Of a stretch of DNA of 6,637 bases, positions 1-5,834 are shown piece after piece. The stretch is taken from NCBI GenBank assembly GCA_002746275.1, contig NVWR01000001.1, positions 758,609-765,245 on the forward strand, written 5' to 3'. The first letter of the stretch is position 1. Every line of letters starts with the position of its first letter. The notes under the pieces were generated by a model. The model searched no databases. It was not told the DNA's origin and saw only the letters and a list, made by a program, of their open reading frames with translations. A program made the translations under genes and the position numbers. This stretch comes from Rhodobiaceae bacterium. GTDB lineage: Bacteria; Pseudomonadota; Alphaproteobacteria; Parvibaculales; Parvibaculaceae.

Positions 1-304
1 TCGTATTATTATTCGTGTTCGTATTGTTGTTGGTGTTGTTATTCGTGTTGTTGTTGGTCACATCAACATTGACGTCCAGGTCGACATCAATATCGACGTT
101 CACTTCAACATCAACGTCGCCATCACCGCCCTCATCACACCCACAATCGTCCCAATCATTATCCCATTCGTCGTCCCAATTGTCATCGGCGCAGTCGTCC
201 TCCCAGCCACAAGCCTGAGCCTGATCTGCTGTAACAGTCATAAGCACGACGCCTGCCGCAAAAGCGAACAGACCAAGAAAGAGAAGTACATAAAGTCGTT
301 TCAT
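1..304 (-). CDS. Secreted, extremely acidic Asp/Asn-rich repeat protein (partial, C-terminus off the left edge)
   Basis: I do not recognise a family. The ATG at 304-302 opens a frame with no stop for 101 codons, up to the window edge. Residues 1-31 form a signal peptide: MKR, a hydrophobic core at 4-22, and an Ala-Gln-Ala signal peptidase I site before Cys32. AQAC is not a lipobox. Residues 32-62 are a Trp/Asp/Cys segment with Cys at 32, 38, 54, 56 and Trp at 34, 43, 47, 51. Residues 63-82 alternate strictly between Asp/Glu/Asn and Val/Ile/Leu. Residues 83-101 are Thr-Asn-Asn-Asn repeats. About 23 of residues 32-82 are Asp or Glu, and no Lys, Arg or His follows Arg3. GGAG seven bases before the ATG supports the start. 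It is divergent from the PAS gene. Export is well supported. Calcium binding, surface adhesion or amyloid-like assembly are only inferences from composition. Confidence 0.8.
   Translation of the reverse strand, partial: MKRLYVLLFLGLFAFAAGVVLMTVTADQAQACGWEDDCADDNWDDEWDNDWDDCGCDEGGDGDVDVEVNVDIDVDLDVNVDVTNNNTNNNTNNNTNTNNNT
2..58 (-). repeat. 12-bp tandem repeat encoding Thr-Asn-Asn-Asn
   Basis: Read on the minus strand, codons 83-101 of the acidic secreted protein are three T-N-N-N units followed by a shorter T-N and another T-N-N-N-T. At the DNA level the unit is ACN AAY AAY AAY, with synonymous changes between copies, so it is not a freshly expanded perfect microsatellite. The array continues to the window edge, so its total length is unknown. 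Confidence 0.8.
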
Positions 305-311
305 TTTGGCA

Positions 312-315
312 CTCC
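312..315 (-). promoter_or_regulatory. Shine-Dalgarno site for the acidic secreted protein
   Basis: The minus strand reads GGAG followed by seven bases and then the ATG at 304. The site supports this start for a low-complexity, incomplete gene that might otherwise be dismissed. Confidence 0.6.
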
Positions 316-328
316 GGAGAGATGTTTC

Positions 329-345
329 AGCCCTTTTAGCGGGCT
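329..345 (-). repeat. Short hairpin in the presumed 5' leader of the acidic protein gene
   Basis: AGCCC (329-333) and GGGCT (341-345) form a five-base stem with a seven-base loop. It lies about 25 bases before the minus-strand ATG at 304. On the plus strand it is followed by four T, but no plus-strand gene ends here, so a terminator role is unlikely. The stem is short and may be chance. Confidence 0.3.
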
Positions 346-428
346 TTTGGGGTTGGTATCCCAGACAATGCAGGAGCCGTGCCGTTTTCATCTCCGCATC
401 AATTCTGACTAAATCTACAAAATGGCAC

Positions 429-458
429 GGTCTCAGACCAACCTGTTTTGCGGAGACC
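429..458. promoter_or_regulatory. Possible operator: inverted and direct GGTCT/AGACC repeats
   Basis: GGTCTCAGACC at 429-439 is a perfect inverted repeat with 5-base arms around one base. GAGACC recurs at 453-458, so GGTCTC at 429-434 also pairs with it. AGACCA appears as a direct repeat starting at 435 and 454, 19 bases apart, and GACCAG appears again at 490. Clustered repeats in a divergent promoter region fit a regulator binding site. No known regulator box is recognised. Confidence 0.3.
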
Positions 459-725
459 AGCAACCATTCATTAACGATGCCACTTGATCGACCAGAAGGG
501 AAATTTATCTAACCATTTGAAATAAATAGGTTTTTCAGGACACCCCCTCTCTTCGAGCAGACGTCTCAGGGTTCTCGTTAAGTTTTGGCACGCTTTTCGC
601 TGAGGAGAGGGCAATCGCACCGGGACTTATCCGCTCTGTATCAGAACGGCACGGTCCAGGCAGTAGGACGGACAGGGCAATTGAAGAGCAACACGCTCAT
701 TTGCCCGGAACTTGGAAAACGAAGA

Positions 726-1391
726 ATGACGCATCAAACGGTACAGGCGCTGGTTAATTATTGGAACGACTTGCGAGGTAGCCGCCCTGCACCCAGACGT
801 TCCGAAATTGAGCCCCGCGATATAAAGCGAATACTGCCCCATGTCTTTATCCTGGAACGGAACGATCAGTGGACATATCGGTTCCGCCTCGCAGGCACCG
901 GGCTTTGCAATGTCTATGGCATGGAATTTCGCCGTCACAATATGGCGGCGCTGTGGCAGGACGAAAGCCAGCAGGAAGTTCTCAAGGTTCTGAACGAGGT
1001 AACGGGCAGCGGTACCGTCGGTTTTGTTGACTATACCGCCGAGACACCAGACAACAGACAAGTCTCTATGGAGATGGTGCTGTTGCCCCTCGCGCAGGAT
1101 AATGGCGCTGTAACCCGTGTATTGGGTGCCGCCGTCGTCGTCGATGACCTCCCTTGGGTTGGCGATCACATGCTTGTCCGTCAATGGACGGACAGAGTGC
1201 GTCGTGTCGACCCAGCCGACCTGACCATCGCTCCTCCATTGACCCATGCGGCCAGAAAGATCGCCAGCGCCATGCCACCAAGGCCCGCCCCTGTGCCAAG
1301 CCTGGGCACTCGGCGCCGAAATTCCGCAGCAGAACGACCATACCTGCGCTTGGTCAAAGGCGAGCAGCTGGAAATTGATAAAGCAAAATAG
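726..1391 (+). CDS. PAS-domain protein, PAS_5-like family
   Basis: This is a 221-residue soluble protein with no signal peptide or membrane segment. Residues 8-77 carry the hallmarks of the short PAS proteins common in Rhodospirillales: a YW pair (12-13), a PRR-S-I-P segment (23-30), LPHVF (37-41), a YRFRLAGTGL strand (51-60) and a following YG motif (64-65). The PAS fold probably continues to about residue 141. The tail (142-221) is Pro/Arg-rich and ends near YLRLVKG (206-212), a motif that I recall near the C-terminus in this family. There is no kinase, GGDEF or other output domain, so it is a stand-alone putative sensor or binding module; the ligand is unknown. The frame is open back to a TTG at 585, but ATG 726 places the YW helix at the usual distance from the N-terminus. 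Its SD is weak (GGAAAACGAAG). The stop lies 15 bp from the convergent pentapeptide gene. Confidence 0.82.
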   Translation: MTHQTVQALVNYWNDLRGSRPAPRRSEIEPRDIKRILPHVFILERNDQWTYRFRLAGTGLCNVYGMEFRRHNMAALWQDESQQEVLKVLNEVTGSGTVGFVDYTAETPDNRQVSMEMVLLPLAQDNGAVTRVLGAAVVVDDLPWVGDHMLVRQWTDRVRRVDPADLTIAPPLTHAARKIASAMPPRPAPVPSLGTRRRNSAAERPYLRLVKGEQLEIDKAK

Positions 1392-1406
1392 GACAACGGG
1401 GGCAAC

Positions 1407-2780
1407 TCAGCGTTTCGAGGAGGCCTTTTTCTTAGGCACCACTTTGGGCACAACAACGCCCTTCACGCCTTGAAGCTTACAGCTACCGATATTAGCACCT
1501 GACAGGCTGACACCCGTCAGATCAGCTTCGTCAAACACCACTCCGTCCAAGTTGGCGGAGTTCAGGTTTACGTCGCGCAAAATAGCGCCGGAAAAATCAC
1601 AGAACGAGAGATCGGAACCGGAAAAATCTGAACCGGTCAAAATCGCCCCGCGAAAATTGGTCGGCCAAGTCCGTCCTCCGCCGCCAGCGATCGGCATCGC
1701 CGAAAGATCTGCTTGAGCAAGGTTGGCATTCGTGAGGTTCGCACACTCAAATTTGGCCCCTCGCAAATCGCACTGGGAAAAATTGACGTTGGAGAGAGCC
1801 GCGCCCGAGAAATTCGTCATCGAAAAAATGCCGGTCTCAAAATTGGCGCCGACCAGGATCGCATCACTAAATTCTGCAGCAGACAGCGCAATACCCGGAT
1901 GAGAAAACCCCGTTAGGTCCACTCCCTTAAACACAGCCTGCTTGCCTTTGGCGCCCCCAGAGGTCATCCACGCCTTGTGTTTAGTCATCAGTTCATTCAC
2001 CGGGATACCAAGGTCGGCAGCGGTGCGCGGCATGATGGCCCCTTCCATCGACTTGGCGGCCATCAACTGTGCTCTGTCGAAATGTGCGGCCGTCAGATCC
2101 ACCCCATCCAGACAAGCACCGTCCAACACCACCCCAATGAGAGTTGCGCCCCGAAGACTGGCCCGAGACAAGTTTGCACCGGTGAGATCCGCGCCTTCAA
2201 GGTCGGCCCCACTTAGATCAGACCCCGAAAAATCACACCCCGCCAACCGAGCACCTTTCAGATTGGCCTGGAACAAATCAGTGCCCGCGCCTAATGCGCG
2301 ACCCATACGTACTTTCTCAAGAGTGGAATGACGCATATTGGCACTGTCGAACCGCGTGCCTGTATCACCATTGTCATGGTAGGAAACATCGCCTTCCGAC
2401 GACTGTTTCATAATTTTTCCTTCGCGAAGATCGCTGTCGGTGAGATCTGCCCCCTCCAGATTGGCCCGGGTGAAACGGGCCCCTCGCAAGTCTGCCCGCT
2501 TGAGGTTAGCTCCGGAAAAATCAACACCAGTGAGATCTGCTGCAAAAAGGTTTGCGCGCTCGAGACACGCACCACTAAAACTGGACCCTGCAGCCTGCAG
2601 ACCAACCAGTTCCGCGTCCGTAAGATCCCATCCGTCAAATCGAAGGCGTTCGACATTCTTGTGGCTTAAGTTCAGTCGGTCACCGCCATTTATGCGCTTT
2701 ATGTACCGCACATGTTGCTGCAAGGCGGCTTTGAGCTGCTCGATATCCATCCGCTCAAATTTATCGTCCGACCCGGACAT
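1407..2780 (-). CDS. Pentapeptide-repeat protein
   Basis: This 457-residue protein is built from A(D/N)LXX repeats that should fold as a right-handed quadrilateral beta-helix. Residues 1-45 are a charged helical cap. Repeats occupy about 47-121, 143-248, 282-359 and 375-438. They are interrupted by a polar loop (122-142), by a non-repeat insert with an H-x-x-W-x-x-S-G-G motif (268-276), and by a Gly-rich turn with GGGGRTWP (366-373). The tail from 441 is Val/Pro/Lys-rich and strongly basic, ending KKKASSKR. There is no signal peptide or membrane segment, so it is probably cytoplasmic. GGGAG four bases before the ATG supports the start. Many pentapeptide proteins have no known role. DNA gyrase protection is known for Qnr/MfpA members, but nothing specific here assigns it to that group. 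The GMC terminator just upstream implies that it has its own promoter. Confidence 0.92.
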   Translation of the reverse strand: MSGSDDKFERMDIEQLKAALQQHVRYIKRINGGDRLNLSHKNVERLRFDGWDLTDAELVGLQAAGSSFSGACLERANLFAADLTGVDFSGANLKRADLRGARFTRANLEGADLTDSDLREGKIMKQSSEGDVSYHDNGDTGTRFDSANMRHSTLEKVRMGRALGAGTDLFQANLKGARLAGCDFSGSDLSGADLEGADLTGANLSRASLRGATLIGVVLDGACLDGVDLTAAHFDRAQLMAAKSMEGAIMPRTAADLGIPVNELMTKHKAWMTSGGAKGKQAVFKGVDLTGFSHPGIALSAAEFSDAILVGANFETGIFSMTNFSGAALSNVNFSQCDLRGAKFECANLTNANLAQADLSAMPIAGGGGRTWPTNFRGAILTGSDFSGSDLSFCDFSGAILRDVNLNSANLDGVVFDEADLTGVSLSGANIGSCKLQGVKGVVVPKVVPKKKASSKR

Positions 2781-2863
2781 ACGGCTCCCTTTCGCAGGTT
2801 GTTCCCCATACTGAGGATGCGTGATTTACATTTGGTAAAGCCCTGGTGCGCGCAGCAACTCGC

Positions 2864-2896
2864 AAAAAGGCCCTCCTGCTTTGCAGCAGGAAGGCC
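2864..2896 (-). terminator. Rho-independent terminator of the GMC oxidoreductase gene
   Basis: GGCC-C-TCCTGC (2869-2879) pairs with GCAGGA-A-GGCC (2886-2896): a ten-pair stem with one mismatch and a six-base loop. On the minus strand the stem is followed by five T (2868-2864). It begins 24 bases after the GMC stop, as expected for that gene's terminator. On the plus strand no T-run follows, so it acts in one direction. It insulates the pentapeptide gene from GMC transcription. Confidence 0.85.
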
Positions 2897-2920
2897 CAAA
2901 TCTTTAAGTCGCGTTAACCT

Positions 2921-4564
2921 TCAAGCAGCGGCGTGAGCGTCATCTTCGTAAATACGCACATGTTCCGCCGGCAGAGGTGCTTTTCCCAGGATGTCGTCCG
3001 CGATTTTTTCAGCCACCATGATGGTCGGCGCATTCGTATTCCCGCCAACCAAGGTCGGCATAACCGAAGCATCGATCACCCGCAGCCCTTTCAAACCATG
3101 AACCCGACAACGAGTATCAACGACAGCCATTTCGTCCTTGCCCATTTTCGCAGTACCCACGGGATGATAGATGGTTTCCGCAGTTTCACGGATCCACTTA
3201 TCAATATCAGCGTCACTCTGAACAGCCTCACCGGGAGAGAATTCCGGGCCCCTGTAAGGCGTCAATGCATCTTGCGCCAGAATGTTTCGGACCATTTTCA
3301 CGCCATCGCGCATTACCGTACGATCGCTCTCTTCGGCCAGATAGTTCGGTTGGATCAACGCATGTTCAGTCGGATCAGTTGATTTGAGCGCAATGAACCC
3401 GCGGCTTTCGGGGCGCAATTGGCACACATGCACTGTATAGCCGTGCCGATCAGATTTAACCCGCGCGTGGTCCTGCATCATCGCAGCGACAAAGTGAATT
3501 TGTACATCAGGCATGGCCAGCTCAGGCCGTGTTTTCAGAAACCCACCAGACTCCAAACCCTGCGTTGCGCCCGCTCCCGTTTTGAAGAACGTGTACTGCA
3601 TACCGGTCATGAGCATCCGCAGCGGATTGGTCTGGCTGTGCAGCGTAATCGGCTGCGAACATTCTTGTAGAACCGTCGCATCGAGATGGTCCTGAAGGTT
3701 TTGTCCCACACCAGGCAGGTCAGCCACCACATCAATCCCGAATTTCTTCAGATAAGAACCCTTACCAATGCCTGACAGCATAAGGGTTTGCGGACTGTTG
3801 ACCGCACCACCACAAAGAAGGGTTTCCTTGCCCGCACGCGCCTGATGGGTCTTGCCCTTCTGAGTGTATTCAACACCAACAGCTCTTTTTCCCTCAAAAA
3901 TGATCCGGGACGTAAGCGCTTCAACCTCAACTCTCAGATTGGGTCTGCTGAGTGCAGGAACAAGATATCCCTTGGCAGCACTACAACGCTGATTGTTTTT
4001 GATAGTCAGCTGGTAAGGACCAACGCCTTCTTGTTGGCGACCGTTAAAGTCTTTCGTCTCTGGGTGTCCCGCCTGCTTGCCGGCTTCAATAAACGCGTTA
4101 AACAAAGCGTTGCCGCCCGTGGGATTGGAGACGCCCAGCGGGCCGTCACCACCATGAAACTCATCGTCACCATCCTCATTTCCTTCAGAACGGCGGAAAT
4201 AGGGAAGCACATCGGAGAACCCCCAGCCTTCAAGGCCAAGTTGCCGCCAATGGTCATAGTCGCGCGCATGACCTCTGATGTAGATCATGCCGTTGATGGA
4301 CGAAGATCCACCCAGTACCTTGCCGCGTGGCCAGTACAGCCGACGGTTGTTCAGATGAGTTTGACCCTCAGTGTCGTAACACCAGTTCGCCTTGTCTGAC
4401 CCAATAAGCGTCCCAACACCGGCTGGCATGTGGATGAGCATGTTGCTGTCTTTAGACCCGGCTTCAAGCAACAAAACCTTGTTATTCGGGTTCGCAGAAA
4501 GCCGGTTGGCAAGCACGCACCCGGCACTGCCCGCACCGATGATAATGTAATCAAATTCGCTCAT
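2921..4564 (-). CDS. GMC-family FAD-dependent oxidoreductase (choline/alcohol dehydrogenase-like)
   Basis: This is a full-length 547-residue flavoenzyme that oxidises an alcohol group using FAD. The ADP-binding Rossmann motif GAGSAG is at 10-15, with Glu34 at the end of the second strand (LLLEAG). The first GMC signature surrounds RGKVLGGSSSINGM (80-93) and the second is GAVNSPQTLMLSGIG (253-267). The catalytic pair is His467 in YHPVGTAKMG and Asn511 in GGNTNAPT. The C-terminus has the usual V-x-D-A-S-V-M-P segment (496-503). It is cytoplasmic or peripheral, with no signal peptide. Overall similarity is to BetA and AlkJ, and the length fits both. No betB, betI or choline transporter lies in view, and HPVGTAKMG differs from the HPCGTCKMG of E. 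coli BetA, so the substrate is left open. GGGAG nine bases before the ATG supports the start. It is a single transcription unit with its own terminator. Confidence 0.95.
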   Translation of the reverse strand: MSEFDYIIIGAGSAGCVLANRLSANPNNKVLLLEAGSKDSNMLIHMPAGVGTLIGSDKANWCYDTEGQTHLNNRRLYWPRGKVLGGSSSINGMIYIRGHARDYDHWRQLGLEGWGFSDVLPYFRRSEGNEDGDDEFHGGDGPLGVSNPTGGNALFNAFIEAGKQAGHPETKDFNGRQQEGVGPYQLTIKNNQRCSAAKGYLVPALSRPNLRVEVEALTSRIIFEGKRAVGVEYTQKGKTHQARAGKETLLCGGAVNSPQTLMLSGIGKGSYLKKFGIDVVADLPGVGQNLQDHLDATVLQECSQPITLHSQTNPLRMLMTGMQYTFFKTGAGATQGLESGGFLKTRPELAMPDVQIHFVAAMMQDHARVKSDRHGYTVHVCQLRPESRGFIALKSTDPTEHALIQPNYLAEESDRTVMRDGVKMVRNILAQDALTPYRGPEFSPGEAVQSDADIDKWIRETAETIYHPVGTAKMGKDEMAVVDTRCRVHGLKGLRVIDASVMPTLVGGNTNAPTIMVAEKIADDILGKAPLPAEHVRIYEDDAHAAA

Positions 4565-4682
4565 TCTGATCTTCTCCCAGTCAACGGGAGTAAACCGAAC
4601 AGATCACACCCTGCGAAAACGGCAGATGTCTGTTCAGGCCACCCCTCTGTATTTGGCGACGATATTCGACCAAGTTCAATTA

Positions 4683-4696
4683 TGACGCAAGCGTCA
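4683..4696. promoter_or_regulatory. Palindromic operator-like site upstream of the GMC gene
   Basis: TGACGC-AA-GCGTCA is a perfect inverted repeat with six-base arms and a two-base centre, 119 bases before the GMC start. On the minus strand it overlaps TTGACG and is followed at once by ATAAT, so it sits among promoter-like bases, although these are not at standard -35/-10 spacing. A dimeric regulator of the GMC gene is a reasonable guess. No named box is recognised. Confidence 0.4.
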
Positions 4697-4715
4697 ACAT
4701 TGATTTCAGCCCAAG

Positions 4716-4739
4716 AAATAGGGAACAAATCCCTTATTT
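4716..4739. repeat. AT-rich inverted repeat between the OmpA-like and GMC genes
   Basis: AAATAGGGA (4716-4724) pairs with TCCCTTATTT (4730-4739), with one bulged base and a five-base loop. It lies 42 bases after the stop of the minus-strand lipoprotein gene and 20 bases from the TGACGC palindrome. It could act as a weak transcription stop or mRNA end for the lipoprotein, or as a second operator for the GMC gene. It lacks the GC-rich stem and T-run of a standard terminator. Confidence 0.4.
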
Positions 4740-4781
4740 TCCAAGGTTTTGAGTAGCTGCAGTGCGTAGTTCCCACCACCC

Positions 4782-5636
4782 CTACGGAAGCAGCGTTACC
4801 ACTGTTCGACGGTTCAGAGGCTCACGCACCCCGTCCCCTGTTTCAATGGCCAGCCGAGACTCACCGTAACCAATAATTTCAACGGCTTCCGGCAAAGCCC
4901 CCATTTCAACAAGGGTTATCTGGACGATCTCTGCGCGCTGAACAGATAAGCCATCATTGTAGTCCGCAGGCCCTTTGGTATCTGTATGTCCGCCTGCAAT
5001 TATTCTGCTGTGGCCATCCGTCCGAGCCCGGTCAATGGCGGCTGAAAGAACCTCCAGCGCCTCCGCAGACAGGAACCACTCATCAAACCCAAAATAGACA
5101 ATGAAATTCGCTTCATCAGGCAAGGCGGCTGCAACCGGGACGGTTTCAGGGGCCAAATCCACTTCAATGCGGCCCATAAGGGTCAAAAACCGAGCACGGC
5201 ACTGATAAACCTGAACGCTCGGCGCGCCCTGCGACATCTCATAGGCCCAGCAATCATACGCAACCTGCGCCCGCGCCATCAGGTCAGGAAGTTCCTCCTT
5301 GCCCCCTTGAGCAAAAGCAGCAAGCAGCCTGTCCCGGGCGCGCTGCAGGTCCGCCGTGGCGGCAACGCCAGATGGCACTGTAGTCGGAGCGACATCGACC
5401 CCGTTGGCGGCTTCAATGGCCCGTTTCGCATAGAATTCGGCACCTTCATCGCTATTCCAATTGTCATCCCGGCCGACTGCCAGATCGACATAGTGCTCAT
5501 ACAGCGCCTGCTGAAAAGCAGATCCCTGGGGGTTCATGTCGCGGGCGTCATCCACCAGTGACGCACAGCCAGCCAGTGCCAAACCAGCAATTCCCAGGAC
5601 CATGGCACGCGCCATCTGGCCCAAACCAACCCGCAT
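4782..5636 (-). CDS. OmpA-family lipoprotein (peptidoglycan-associated)
   Basis: From the ATG at 5636 this is a 284-residue protein. The signal peptide ends in the lipobox LAGC, with Cys24 as the lipidated residue. ASLVDD follows, with no Asp directly after Cys, so sorting to the outer membrane is likely. Residues 30-170 form a helical domain with an AQVAYDCW motif and a second Cys at 146, a pattern I associate with alphaproteobacterial OmpA lipoproteins. Residues 177-283 are the OmpA C-terminal peptidoglycan-binding domain: FIVYFGFDEWFLS, GGHTD (215-219), YN-x-x-LS-x-x-RA (226-235), GYGE (256-259) and a terminal NRR (275-277). The Asp of GHTD and the Arg of NRR are the usual diaminopimelate-contacting positions. 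The frame is open to an ATG at 5687, but that would put 40 residues before the lipobox Cys. ATG 5615 is also possible. It probably tethers the outer membrane to the wall. Confidence 0.9.
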   Translation of the reverse strand: MRVGLGQMARAMVLGIAGLALAGCASLVDDARDMNPQGSAFQQALYEHYVDLAVGRDDNWNSDEGAEFYAKRAIEAANGVDVAPTTVPSGVAATADLQRARDRLLAAFAQGGKEELPDLMARAQVAYDCWAYEMSQGAPSVQVYQCRARFLTLMGRIEVDLAPETVPVAAALPDEANFIVYFGFDEWFLSAEALEVLSAAIDRARTDGHSRIIAGGHTDTKGPADYNDGLSVQRAEIVQITLVEMGALPEAVEIIGYGESRLAIETGDGVREPLNRRTVVTLLP

Positions 5637-5642
5637 TTTGGA

Positions 5643-5672
5643 ATTATGGTTAATTTTGGGTAACCTCAGCAA
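5643..5672 (-). promoter_or_regulatory. Possible sigma-70-type promoter for the lipoprotein gene
   Basis: On the minus strand TTGCTG (5672-5667) and CATAAT (5648-5643) are 18 bases apart. The -10 matches the consensus at five of six positions, the -35 at three. A transcript from here would begin at about 5636, on the ATG preferred for the lipoprotein. This excludes the longer 5687 start if the promoter is real, and suggests a leaderless message or a start at 5615. Confidence 0.3.
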
Positions 5673-5793
5673 TGATACTGCCAACATGAAATCCGCCCTT
5701 TACTTATCTGGTATTTTGCCCCGTGCGCTCTGCGCTGCTCGGTTATAGCTGTCGAAAGATGCTCTGACCAGTTCGCCGTGTACCAGGCTTGAT

Positions 5794-5799
5794 AAGGAG
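5794..5799 (+). promoter_or_regulatory. Orphan strong Shine-Dalgarno sequence upstream of the PilZ gene
   Basis: AAGGAG lies 35 bases before ATG 5835, too far to serve it. The PilZ frame is open from 5796, just after a TAA at 5793, and the only start-like codon near the site is ATT at 5802, two bases away and in frame. The site may therefore be chance, or serve a rare AUU start adding 11 residues. Confidence 0.25.
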
Positions 5800-5834
5800 A
5801 CATTAACCGCGCCCTCCTAGGCTTTCCCGACAAT

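Larger units (their letters stand above)
305..725. other. Divergent intergenic region, no convincing gene
   Basis: This stretch lies between the start of the minus-strand acidic protein and the preferred start of the plus-strand PAS gene. It should hold promoters for both, but I see no strong -35/-10 pair. The best candidates (TTGGTC with TAGATT at 18 bp on the minus strand; TTGATC near TATCTA on the plus strand) are too weak to call. It contains a small hairpin at 329-345 and a cluster of GACCA-type repeats at 429-495. A 68-codon frame at 306-512 has no start site or domain that supports it. The PAS frame stays open back to a TTG at 585, but that part does not look like the family's N-terminus. 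Confidence 0.55.

Noticed and set aside
15..218. 67-codon plus-strand frame rich in Ser/Thr/Pro
   Set aside because: It is the complement of the acidic protein's repeats; the Ser/Thr pattern is the antisense of Asp, Val and Asn codons. The minus-strand frame has a signal peptide and SD.
306..512. 68-codon plus-strand frame starting with TTG
   Set aside because: No SD, no recognisable domain, ordinary for non-coding sequence of this length, and it lies in a divergent promoter region.
559..566. AGACGTCT palindrome
   Set aside because: Eight-base palindromes occur many times by chance in a window this long.
585..725. 47-residue N-terminal extension of the PAS protein from a TTG
   Set aside because: No SD at the TTG, composition unlike the family, and ATG 726 gives the usual short N-terminus before the YW helix.
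627..1247. 206-codon minus-strand frame opposite the PAS gene
   Set aside because: It is fully antisense to a gene with clear family motifs and shows no recognisable domain.
1446..1461. GGGC ... GCCC hairpin near the end of the pentapeptide gene, as a PAS terminator
   Set aside because: Four-base stem with no T-run, inside coding sequence.
3788..4399. 203-codon plus-strand frame opposite the GMC gene
   Set aside because: It is antisense to the strongly conserved FAD-binding part of the GMC gene, with no domain of its own.
4597..4635. GAACAGA ... TCTGTTC inverted repeat, 25 bases apart, upstream of GMC
   Set aside because: Seven-base arms at this wide spacing are expected about once by chance in a gap of this size.
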